NCBI GenBank assembly: GCA_016779985.1
Contig: JADHMP010000016.1
Span: 1-30,743 of the forward strand
Reading direction: 5' to 3'
From: JADHMP01 sp016779985
GTDB lineage: Bacteria > Bacteroidota > Bacteroidia > Flavobacteriales > Flavobacteriaceae
DNA: 30,743 bases
Of this stretch, positions 6,580-14,335 are shown one piece after another. Numbering within the stretch: the stretch's first letter is position 1; each line of letters begins with the position of its first letter. The position numbers and the translations under genes are program-made. The notes under the pieces were generated by a model, which was given only the letters and a program-made list of their open reading frames with translations, was not told the DNA's origin and made no database searches.

Positions 6580-7458
6580 ATGAAAAATTGGCTCTATCTA
6601 TTTTTGTTTATTCTACTTTTTTCCTGCACCAAAAGCGAGAACGAAATAGAAATAATCACTTCATATTCTTCAACAAATTTTATAAATCATGAGGGTATTG
6701 ACAGAGAATATGTTCTTCATATTCCCGATTCTTACAGCGAAAATACTCCACTTCCACTCGTAATCAACTTTCATGGTTTTGGACAGACGATTGAAAACTA
6801 CATGGAAAAAGTAGATATGCGACCTCTGGCTAATACCGAAAGTTTTATTTTGGTTTATCCTCAAGGAAGTTTATTGGGTAATGCTCCGCATTGGAATTCG
6901 TGTCCACCGATTGAAAACAATAAAAGTTTGGTTGATGATTTTGGATTTATAGAAAAAATGATTAATCAAATTGCATCTGAATATAATGTTGATCAAGAAA
7001 GAATTTATGCTATTGGATATTCTAATGGAGGAATGATGGCCTATGGTCTTGCACATCATAAAAGCGAGCTCATTGCAGGAATTGGCTCTGTCTCTGGGGT
7101 AATGTTAGGTTGTTTTGGGACAACGAGTCATCCAATACCTGTTATCCATCTTCATGGAACTTTAGATTTTGTGCTGCCCTATACAGGAAGTAATTTTTTC
7201 CTTTCAGTGCAAGCTGTTTTAGACTACTGGATAGAGTTCAATAACACTGAAGTAAACCCTACTGTCTCTATTGACTCAGAAAGTGATATACCAATTGAAC
7301 ATTATGTTTATGGCTCAGGTGATAATGGGGTTTCCGTGGAGCATTATAAATACATTTCAGGAAATCATGGATGGTTTAGTGCTAAGTATAAAGGAAAAAG
7401 TACAGCTGAATTACTTTGGGATTTCTTATCACAATATGACATTGAAGGTTTAAGATAA
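6580..7458 (+). CDS. CE1/LpqC-type alpha/beta-hydrolase lipoprotein (esterase)
   Basis: A 292-residue serine hydrolase of the polyhydroxybutyrate depolymerase/feruloyl esterase group. The lipoprotein signal ends L-L-F-S-C16. The oxyanion region N-F-H-G-F-G is at 63-68, the nucleophile elbow G-Y-S-N-G-G at 146-151 (Ser148), the acid probably Asp196 in H-G-T-L-D, and the base His263 in G-N-H-G-W. It should cleave ester bonds at the cell surface or in the periplasm, for example acyl or feruloyl groups on polysaccharides or a polyester; the substrate is not defined. The DUF6150 gene follows 16 bases downstream and may be co-transcribed. The 245 bases upstream (6335-6579) show no other gene. Confidence 0.88.
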   Translation: MKNWLYLFLFILLFSCTKSENEIEIITSYSSTNFINHEGIDREYVLHIPDSYSENTPLPLVINFHGFGQTIENYMEKVDMRPLANTESFILVYPQGSLLGNAPHWNSCPPIENNKSLVDDFGFIEKMINQIASEYNVDQERIYAIGYSNGGMMAYGLAHHKSELIAGIGSVSGVMLGCFGTTSHPIPVIHLHGTLDFVLPYTGSNFFLSVQAVLDYWIEFNNTEVNPTVSIDSESDIPIEHYVYGSGDNGVSVEHYKYISGNHGWFSAKYKGKSTAELLWDFLSQYDIEGLR

Positions 7459-7474
7459 AACTTTAAATTAGCGT

Positions 7475-7807
7475 ATGGGACGCCATCTATGTATCATTTT
7501 TTTTCTGAGCTCAATAAATTGTTTTTCACAAAAGGTCTTCTCTGTAGACTATCCCAATCAGGCAGATATAAAAATTTTTGTCGTGCCCTATGAAAATCAA
7601 GCGGATTTAAAAGTGCACAGGGTAGAGTATAAAAACCAAGCTACAGGGAACAAAGGGCTTTGGCATTTTGTTGACTATCCTAATCAAGCGGATAAAAAAG
7701 TATATTTTGTTGACTATGCTAACCAAAGCGATTTAAAAATATATTTTGTCAATTATTCCAATCAATCAGGATGGAAAAAAAAGTCTAAAAGGCACTTATT
7801 TTATTGA
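7475..7807 (+). CDS. DUF6150-family secreted repeat protein
   Basis: A 110-residue protein with a signal peptide (about residues 1-18, ending C-F-S) and a body of six short repeats of the form V-x-Y-x-N-Q-(A/S)-(D/G)-x-K. Examples start near residues 24, 37, 50, 67, 79 and 91. DUF6150 proteins in Bacteroidota show this pattern of alternating hydrophobic and Asn-Gln turns; no biochemical role is established. Regular short beta-repeats suggest a small beta-solenoid or sheet that may bind a surface ligand. It lies directly after the esterase gene on the same strand. Confidence 0.75.
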   Translation: MGRHLCIIFFLSSINCFSQKVFSVDYPNQADIKIFVVPYENQADLKVHRVEYKNQATGNKGLWHFVDYPNQADKKVYFVDYANQSDLKIYFVNYSNQSGWKKKSKRHLFY

Positions 7808-7829
7808 GCCATTAAAAAAGTAAGTCTCT

Positions 7830-9038
7830 TTATTTTCTGACAAATTCATCATAAACTCCAATATTATGTGTTCTCACTTGAACAGGGACTAACCTATTTT
7901 CTTCTAACTCAAGTTTCATAATTGAGCTATCCTGAAAGGGCATATGACAAGAAATACAGTTTTCAAATGAGGTCTTTAGACTTTTGAAATCTTTATTCAT
8001 CTGATGTTCTACGCCCTGATGACAAGAGGCACAAATAGAATTGAATTTAATAGCATTTCCAGTTTCTGAAGCATGTGGATTGTGACAGGTCATGCAATCC
8101 ATGGTCTCAGAGTGTTGAAAACAAGCACTAGATTTAAGCAAAGCAACTTGATTGGCATGGACATCAGGGGTGTTATTAGCGGTCACTCTAGCACTTTCTC
8201 GAAATTGATTTAAACGATCTGCCGGTTGAAAAGAAAAACTTTTTTGAATGTTTTTTTGGATGGTTCCTTCATGACACAATGCACACATGTCTACTCTTTG
8301 ATCTCGACTAAAACTACTATACTTTATAATCTTTTTTCCTACAGCATCCATCGGGTTTTTTTGGTGATAGGTTACGTGCTCAACAACAGGCCCGTGACAT
8401 CGCTGGCAATCGATACCATATACAATTTGATCTCTGATATAACGGTTGTTTTCAGAAGGGCTGTTTGGGTTTTCGGGTTGAGCATAGGTACTGTGACACT
8501 CCAAACATCTTGGAAAAATGGGACGCTTTGGAGACATAAAGGAACCATAGCCAGGGCTGTTGATCCATTGATTCAAAGGCGAAAAGTGAGAAGCTTGCAG
8601 TTGAAACAATGAACTGTTTTCCCAAGTGAGAAAAGTTTGTCCAATTTTTTTGCCTGAGCCAATCGCAACTTCCATTTCCTTTTGGTAGAGGGGTAGGGTA
8701 TCATTCTTAGCATAAGCAGATTGATAAATTTGGTTATTATTATTTTCAATTTTTATTATAGTACCGTCTCCTAGTTCAACTTTATTGTTTTGGGGTGTAA
8801 TTAATGCAATAAGGTTTTCTTGCTCAACTATTTCTGAGGTTTTATAATGAGGAGTTTGGAGATGGGTCTTTACAATTTCTGGATGACATATTATACAAGT
8901 TTCCATCCCAACATATTGCATCCCATTGGGGTGCTGAGCAACAGCGGTAAGAGGAACATAACTTGTCTCATAATTCTTACATGATGTCTGTATAAAAACA
9001 AAAGACAATACCAACCAAAAACGAATAAAAAATTTCAT
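7830..9038 (-). CDS. Seven-heme cytochrome c lipoprotein
   Basis: A 402-residue multiheme protein. The signal peptide ends Q-T-S-C20, so it is probably a periplasmic or outer-membrane lipoprotein. Seven C-x-x-C-H heme motifs are visible: C-I-I-C-H 48-52, C-L-E-C-H 178-182, C-Q-R-C-H 211-215, C-A-L-C-H 252-256, C-M-T-C-H 315-319, C-A-S-C-H 336-340 and C-I-S-C-H 361-365. The layout resembles cytochrome c554/NrfA-like multiheme families (two heme clusters, H-G-P after heme 3, N-P-H-A after heme 5). Such proteins carry electrons to nitrogen or sulfur oxyanions or metals; there is no catalytic partner in the window to fix the substrate. It is convergent with the upstream DUF6150 gene and divergent from the aminotransferase. 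Confidence 0.9.
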   Translation of the reverse strand: MKFFIRFWLVLSFVFIQTSCKNYETSYVPLTAVAQHPNGMQYVGMETCIICHPEIVKTHLQTPHYKTSEIVEQENLIALITPQNNKVELGDGTIIKIENNNNQIYQSAYAKNDTLPLYQKEMEVAIGSGKKIGQTFLTWENSSLFQLQASHFSPLNQWINSPGYGSFMSPKRPIFPRCLECHSTYAQPENPNSPSENNRYIRDQIVYGIDCQRCHGPVVEHVTYHQKNPMDAVGKKIIKYSSFSRDQRVDMCALCHEGTIQKNIQKSFSFQPADRLNQFRESARVTANNTPDVHANQVALLKSSACFQHSETMDCMTCHNPHASETGNAIKFNSICASCHQGVEHQMNKDFKSLKTSFENCISCHMPFQDSSIMKLELEENRLVPVQVRTHNIGVYDEFVRK

Positions 9039-9175
9039 GCTCTATAGATCAATCACAAAATAAAAAAAAGCCACGTAGGAACACAATTTCTTTTTGAAAT
9101 CTTTAATACACTAAAATCAAAAGAAAAAGTATCTTGTTAAAGACAATTTAAACGAAAAGAATTAAGTTTTAAAAA

Positions 9176-10429
9176 ATGAAAAAAAGAACATTTTTAAAAA
9201 CCATTGGTTTTGGAAGTATTCAACTCCCTTTGATGAGTTTGAGCCCACCTGCATGGGCCCAAAAACCAAAAAAAGGAGAGTCTTTCTGGAAACAAATTCG
9301 GGCAGATTATGATTTAAAACCAGAGTATACAAATTTGGAGAGTGGGTACTATAATATTATACCTCAACCGACGCTTAAGGCTCTTCAAAATCAGATCGCA
9401 ATGATTAATCGCGAAGGGTCTTATTATATGCGTACAGTTCGACTTGATAATAAGCAAAAAGTAATTAATCAATTAGCAGATGTGGTTGGCTGTGATGCTT
9501 CCAATCTTATCTTAACGCGAAACACAACGGAGTCACTAAATACCGTAATTAAAGGTATGTCTTGGCAAAAAGGAGATCATGTGATTTATTCTGAGCAAGA
9601 ATATGGTGCTATGCAACAAATGATTCTTCAGGTTGCTCTTGAAAACCAACTAAACACCACTATACTATCAATACCAAAAGATCCAAAGAATGATGACGAA
9701 ATAGTCTCCCTTTATAAAAAGGCCATACAACCCGAAACAAAATTGATTTTAGTTTCTCATATGATTAATATTACAGGGCACATTTTGCCTATCAAGAAAA
9801 TTTGTGGCATGGCTCATGCTTCTGGTGTTCAAGTTTTGGTCGATGGGGCCCATTGTGTGGGTCATTTTACGTTTTCTATAGAGTCTCTACATTGTGACTA
9901 TTATGGATCAAGTTTGCACAAATGGCTAGCTGCTCCCTTAGGTTGCGGGATGCTCTACATCAACCCTAAACACCACAATTCCCTTTCGCCCTTATTTGCA
10001 GAAAATGTTTCATTAAAAAATACAATTAAACGATTTGGGCATATAGGGACTCATCCTGAGTATCATGATTTAGCCATTCTTAACGCTATTGATTATCTCC
10101 AATTAATAGAGCCAAAAAGAAAGGAAAAAAGGTTGAGATATCTAACCGAGTATTGGACAAAATCATTTAGAAATCACCCAAATATTTACCTAGAAACCCC
10201 CTCCGACACAAAACGGTTTTGTGGTATTGCAACCGTTGGATTAAAAAATGTTGCTCCCCCAGATTTAGCTTCTTTATTACTTCACAAACACAAAATTTTC
10301 ACTGTTGCAATAAATAATTCTAACGTACGCGGGTGCCGAATAACACCTAATATCTTTACAACCTTAGAGGAGTTAGATCAACTCATATTTGCTCTCAATA
10401 CAATTGATCAAGAAGCTTCTAAAACCTAA
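9176..10429 (+). CDS. Exported class V aminotransferase-like PLP enzyme
   Basis: A 417-residue fold-type I PLP enzyme of the class V aminotransferase/isopenicillin-N-epimerase-like group. The first 28 residues, K-K-R-T-F-L-K then a hydrophobic stretch and A-W-A, look like a Tat signal with K-R in place of R-R. PLP-site elements: T-R-N-T-T-E-S near 115-121, L-V-D-G-A-H near 221-226, and the Schiff-base lysine in S-L-H-K-W near 247. Export of a folded, cofactor-loaded enzyme is consistent with Tat. Substrate unknown (epimerase, desulfurase or lyase chemistry are all possible). It converges tightly on the Gfo/Idh/MocA gene, with one base between stop codons. Confidence 0.82.
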   Translation: MKKRTFLKTIGFGSIQLPLMSLSPPAWAQKPKKGESFWKQIRADYDLKPEYTNLESGYYNIIPQPTLKALQNQIAMINREGSYYMRTVRLDNKQKVINQLADVVGCDASNLILTRNTTESLNTVIKGMSWQKGDHVIYSEQEYGAMQQMILQVALENQLNTTILSIPKDPKNDDEIVSLYKKAIQPETKLILVSHMINITGHILPIKKICGMAHASGVQVLVDGAHCVGHFTFSIESLHCDYYGSSLHKWLAAPLGCGMLYINPKHHNSLSPLFAENVSLKNTIKRFGHIGTHPEYHDLAILNAIDYLQLIEPKRKEKRLRYLTEYWTKSFRNHPNIYLETPSDTKRFCGIATVGLKNVAPPDLASLLLHKHKIFTVAINNSNVRGCRITPNIFTTLEELDQLIFALNTIDQEASKT

Positions 10430-10430
10430 T

Positions 10431-11483
10431 TTAAAGAAAAACCGTTTTACCAGACGTAACGGCTCTATCACAGGCTAGAGCAATTTCTAGGCTACTAATG
10501 GCTTCTTGAATGTGAGAAGTGAGATCTTGATCTTCTATAATAGCTCGATAAAAATAATCTTGTTCAAAATCACATAATTCTTGATGTGAAGGTGCACGAT
10601 CAAATCTTTTAATGTGGTCTGGGTCAATAAATTGATTTTTGGCATCAATACCCGCTTTATGGATTTTCATTATATCCGTTTGTGTATGCCCTTCTACCGA
10701 ATCTGTCGCTTGCTCTTCCTGAAGCAATGAAACTGATCCTTTTGGGCCAAAGACATCTTTGATAAAATGAGCGGTTTCGCTAACCATAGGTCCCCACCCT
10801 GCCTCATACCAGCCAACAGATCCATCTTTAAATCGAATTTGAAGTTGGCCATAGTTATAGTTAGACTCAGGAATGGCTTCTGTCAAGCGCACCCCAATAG
10901 CACTCACGCTCAATGGAGGAGAAGACGTCATTTGACACATCACATCCAAATAATGAACACCACAATCTACAATGGGGCTCAATGACTGCATGAGATTTCT
11001 ATGGACATTCCACATATTCCCTTGGCTTTGTTGATTGAGGTTCATGCGCATCACAAGAGGTTTACCCAAATGTTTACTTTGCATAATAAATTCTTGCCAA
11101 ACGGGATGATGTCTTAAAATATATCCTACAACCACTTTCTTTTCTGTAGTAATCATTTTATTTAAAATTCGTTTTCCACCCTCTACAGAGGTAGCAATAG
11201 GCTTTTCTAGAAACACATCACAACCTTTGTCTAGTGCTGCTAACGTATAAGTTTCGTGCGTTTCTGGGTAGGTACTAATGCAAACAGCATCAGGTTTTGT
11301 GGCCACTAAAGCTTCTTCAAAAGATTCGTACAAAGTATAGTCATTGCTTAAGTTGGCATTCAGTTTTTCTTTACTCTTTCCCCTTGAAACGAGCCCACAA
11401 ATAGAAAAATTACTATGTTTTTCATAAGCTTGGGCATGAGAAGCGCCCATATTTCCACAGCCTACAACTAAGATTGAAATCAT
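10431..11483 (-). CDS. Gfo/Idh/MocA-family oxidoreductase
   Basis: A 350-residue NAD(P)-dependent dehydrogenase. The N-terminal Rossmann motif V-V-G-C-G-N-M-G is at about 6-13, E-K-P-I-A near 94-98 is the family signature at the cofactor/substrate interface, and G-V-H-Y-L-D-V near 175-181 supplies the catalytic His/Asp pair. No signal peptide, so cytoplasmic. Family members oxidise or reduce sugars, inositols or sugar-derived acids; the exact substrate cannot be read. It stands alone, with 125 bases to der. Confidence 0.88.
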   Translation of the reverse strand: MISILVVGCGNMGASHAQAYEKHSNFSICGLVSRGKSKEKLNANLSNDYTLYESFEEALVATKPDAVCISTYPETHETYTLAALDKGCDVFLEKPIATSVEGGKRILNKMITTEKKVVVGYILRHHPVWQEFIMQSKHLGKPLVMRMNLNQQSQGNMWNVHRNLMQSLSPIVDCGVHYLDVMCQMTSSPPLSVSAIGVRLTEAIPESNYNYGQLQIRFKDGSVGWYEAGWGPMVSETAHFIKDVFGPKGSVSLLQEEQATDSVEGHTQTDIMKIHKAGIDAKNQFIDPDHIKRFDRAPSHQELCDFEQDYFYRAIIEDQDLTSHIQEAISSLEIALACDRAVTSGKTVFL

Positions 11484-11608
11484 CCTTTTTTTGATTTATA
11501 TAAATATAATTTATTTTAAATAGAAACAGTTTTCCTTCCATTTAGAACCAAACCACAATACCATATAATTGCTTTTCTAAATAGCATACTTTTGCATAAA
11601 ATAGTCCA

Positions 11609-12913
11609 ATGTCAAATATTGTTGCAATAGTAGGAAGACCCAATGTCGGTAAATCAACTTTTTTTAATCGTCTGATTCAAAAACGAGAAGCAATTGTTGA
11701 TGCCGAAAGTGGGGTCACAAGAGACAGACACTATGGTAAAAGCGATTGGAATGGAAAAGCATTCACTTTAATTGATACGGGTGGGTATGTAGAACAAAGT
11801 GAAGATATTTTTCAGAAAGAAATTGACAAACAAGTGACCCTTGCAATTGAAGAGGCAGACTTGATTCTTTTTATGGTAGATGTTACTGATGGCATAACAG
11901 GGATGGATGAAATTGTAGCTAAACTTCTGAGGCGTTCTCAAAAACCTGTTTTTTTAGTGGTCAATAAGGTAGATAATACAAAAAGAATACACGAGACAGC
12001 AGAATTTTATAGTTTAGGTTTTGATCCCGTTTTTCAGCTTTCCTCAATCAATGGAGCAGGCAGTGGAGAATTGCTAGATGCACTTGTTGAAAAACTACCA
12101 AAAGAATCTCCTCAATCAGACTCAACTCTTCCACGTTTTGCGGTAGTTGGGCGACCCAATGCAGGAAAATCCTCTTTGATAAATGCCCTAATTGGAGAAG
12201 AACGTTATATTGTCACCGCCCAGGCAGGCACTACTAGAGACAGTATTGACACCCCCTATAATCGTTTTGGATTTGAATTTAGTCTAGTCGATACAGCTGG
12301 AATTAGAAGAAAATCGAAAGTAAAAGAATCGTTAGAATTTTATTCAGTGATGCGCTCCATTAGAGCGATTGAACATTGTGATGTGTGTATGTTGGTGGTC
12401 GATGCGACAAGAGGTTTTGACGGTCAGGTGCAAAATATTTTTTGGTTGGCTCACCGAAACCATAAAGGCATCATTGTTTTGGTAAACAAATGGGATTTAG
12501 TCGAAAAACAAACGCAATCTGTTAAGCAATTTGAAACAGTATTAAAAAAGCAGATGGAACCTTTTGTAGATGTTCCTATTATTTTCATTTCTGCTAAAAC
12601 TAAACAACGAATTTATAAGGCTATTGAAACAGCAGTAAACGTTTTTAAAAACAGATCTTTTAGAATTCCAACAAAAAAGTTTAATGAGGTGATGCTTCCA
12701 ATTATCGAAAAATTCCCTCCTCCTTCATCTAAAGGAAAATATGTGAAAATTAAGTTTTGCACTCAATTACCAACGGGTCATCCCCAGTTTGCTTTTTTTT
12801 GTAATCTACCTCAATATGTTAAAGATCCCTACAAACGATTCTTAGAAAATAAAATCAGGGAAAAATTTGCTTTTGAGGGAATACCAATACAAATCTTTTT
12901 CAGAAAAAAATAA
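11609..12913 (+). CDS. der: GTPase Der (EngA)
   Basis: A 434-residue protein with two tandem GTPase domains: G-R-P-N-V-G-K-S at 9-16 and G-R-P-N-A-G-K-S at 181-188, N-K-V-D at 119-122 and N-K-W-D in the second domain, and a C-terminal KH-like domain (about 350-434). Der acts in 50S ribosomal subunit assembly. Length and domain order are normal. A TACTTTTG box at 11587-11594 may be its -7 element, giving a leader of about ten bases; no well-spaced TTG was found. The stop codon is immediately adjacent to the stop of the convergent MerR-like gene. Confidence 0.97.
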   Translation: MSNIVAIVGRPNVGKSTFFNRLIQKREAIVDAESGVTRDRHYGKSDWNGKAFTLIDTGGYVEQSEDIFQKEIDKQVTLAIEEADLILFMVDVTDGITGMDEIVAKLLRRSQKPVFLVVNKVDNTKRIHETAEFYSLGFDPVFQLSSINGAGSGELLDALVEKLPKESPQSDSTLPRFAVVGRPNAGKSSLINALIGEERYIVTAQAGTTRDSIDTPYNRFGFEFSLVDTAGIRRKSKVKESLEFYSVMRSIRAIEHCDVCMLVVDATRGFDGQVQNIFWLAHRNHKGIIVLVNKWDLVEKQTQSVKQFETVLKKQMEPFVDVPIIFISAKTKQRIYKAIETAVNVFKNRSFRIPTKKFNEVMLPIIEKFPPPSSKGKYVKIKFCTQLPTGHPQFAFFCNLPQYVKDPYKRFLENKIREKFAFEGIPIQIFFRKK

Positions 12914-13240
12914 TTATAACTGGTCTTTAATTGACTGAAGTTCAGCACGGATTTTTTTTAATTTATCTAACAAAAGCACTTTTGCTTCTGGATTACCCAT
13001 TTGATTCATTTGCTTTTTAGCTCCAGCAAGAGTCATTCCCTTTTCCTTTACAAGATGATAAACAAATTGAATTTGTTTGAGGTTATCTGGAGTATATTTC
13101 CGTGTCCCTTTATTGTTTTTTTTTGGTTTGATAGTTTCAAATTCATTTTCCCAAAAGCGTAAAAGAGAAGGCTTAACATCAAAAGCCTTGGCAACTTCAC
13201 CAATAGTATAATATCTTTTTTCTGGTAAATTAACAGACAT
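12914..13240 (-). CDS. MerR-family transcriptional regulator
   Basis: A 108-residue protein with the MerR winged-helix motif Y-T-I-G-E-V-A-K-A-F at 11-20, L-L-R-F-W-E-N-E-F near 27-35, and R-K-Y-T beginning the wing. A short helical C-terminus follows, with no effector-binding domain and no metal-binding cysteines, so the signal is unknown; it probably works as a dimer through the C-terminal helix. Its ATG follows the stop of the M23 peptidase gene with no spacing (TAG then ATG), so the two are an operon with probable coupled translation. Confidence 0.85.
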   Translation of the reverse strand: MSVNLPEKRYYTIGEVAKAFDVKPSLLRFWENEFETIKPKKNNKGTRKYTPDNLKQIQFVYHLVKEKGMTLAGAKKQMNQMGNPEAKVLLLDKLKKIRAELQSIKDQL

Positions 13241-14218
13241 CTAATCCCAAGATTGGTTTTCCATCTTAGCCTGTTCAATTAGTTTTTCATATTCCTCTGG
13301 AGACAGGTTCCCATAATAGAAGTTTATGGGATCTATATGTTTTTTGTCTTTAAAAATCTCATAATGAAGATGCGCACCTGCTGAACGCCCCGTATTGCCT
13401 ACAAAACCAATAATCTCGCCTCTTTTTACGCGTTGTCCTCTACGCACATTATAACCATTCAAGTGGGCATAGAGCGAAACGTAACCATGACCATGATCTA
13501 TTCTTATGTGTTTGCCATAGCCTGAAGAACGGTTGTCAGCTCTTTTTATAATTCCATCTCCAGTGGCATAAACAGGAGTACCTTTCTTAGCCGTAAAGTC
13601 TATACCATTGTGTTGTCTCCATAGTTTAGTGAATGGATCACGGCGTTTCCCAAAACCCGAAGCAATTCTCCTTAAATCTTCATTTTTTATAGGTTGAATG
13701 GAAGGAATGGCTTTAATTAATTCTGCTCTATTAGAGGCTAATTTCTCAATTTCATCTAGAGAACGTGATTGAACAACTGTTTGTTTAATTAAGACATCTA
13801 GCCGTTCAGTGGTGTTTTTTATTAATTCAGAATTGTCATATCCTTCAAGTGCTTTGTAGCGGTCAATCCCTCCAAACCCTGCTCTCCTCTGTTCTTCAGG
13901 AATAGGACTAGCCTCAAAATAAAGGCGATAAAGGGTATTGTCTCTCTGTTCTATATTCCCTAGAACAGCCTCTACTTGATTTAATTTCTTATTCAAAATA
14001 TCAAACTGAATTTTATAATTCTCTAGTTCACGAGTCTGATAAATCTCATTGGGAGTGCTCAACCATGTAGAATTCAACAGGATGAACAAACTAATTAGTC
14101 CAAATAGAAAAGAGGACAGTATAAATAAAATGAAGTTGGATATCCTTAGTTTGTGGGTGACTTGTATGGGCCGGTAGGATAAAGTTTCGGGATCGTAATA
14201 ATATTTGACCTTGGTCAT
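13241..14218 (-). CDS. M23-family peptidase, membrane anchored
   Basis: A 325-residue cell-wall endopeptidase-like protein. A cytoplasmic start of about 28 residues is followed by one transmembrane helix (about 29-51), a coiled coil (about 60-90), and a periplasmic LytM/M23 domain in the C-terminal 130 residues. Zinc-site motifs are H-N-G-I-D-F (first His and Asp) and H-L-H-Y-E-I-F (HxH); H-G-H-G-Y-V-S-L-Y-A-H-L lies between them. All ligands look present, so it should be active on peptidoglycan cross-links or act as an EnvC/MepM-like factor. Operon with the MerR-like gene; divergent from alaS. Confidence 0.92.
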   Translation of the reverse strand: MTKVKYYYDPETLSYRPIQVTHKLRISNFILFILSSFLFGLISLFILLNSTWLSTPNEIYQTRELENYKIQFDILNKKLNQVEAVLGNIEQRDNTLYRLYFEASPIPEEQRRAGFGGIDRYKALEGYDNSELIKNTTERLDVLIKQTVVQSRSLDEIEKLASNRAELIKAIPSIQPIKNEDLRRIASGFGKRRDPFTKLWRQHNGIDFTAKKGTPVYATGDGIIKRADNRSSGYGKHIRIDHGHGYVSLYAHLNGYNVRRGQRVKRGEIIGFVGNTGRSAGAHLHYEIFKDKKHIDPINFYYGNLSPEEYEKLIEQAKMENQSWD

Positions 14219-14244
14219 AAACTATATTTTATAATTTTTCTTTT

Positions 14245-14278
14245 CTTTTGCAAAAGCAAATATAAAAATACAAATATA
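14245..14278. promoter_or_regulatory. Palindrome and twin -7 boxes between M23 gene and alaS
   Basis: A perfect 12-bp palindrome CTTTTGCAAAAG lies at 14245-14256. On the minus strand, two TATATTTG boxes (14257-14264 and 14271-14278) match the Bacteroidota -7 element in front of the M23 gene. The nearest TTG is only 15 bases from the first box, so promoter strength is uncertain. Confidence 0.35.
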
Positions 14279-14335
14279 CCAATATCTGCGAAATGTGATT
14301 TATAGTAGTTCGTTATTCCTTTTTTTTTGATTTAA

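Noticed and set aside
6492..6692. Plus-strand frame overlapping the start of the esterase gene
   Set aside because: Different frame from the esterase, no features, and the esterase has a clear lipoprotein signal and catalytic motifs.
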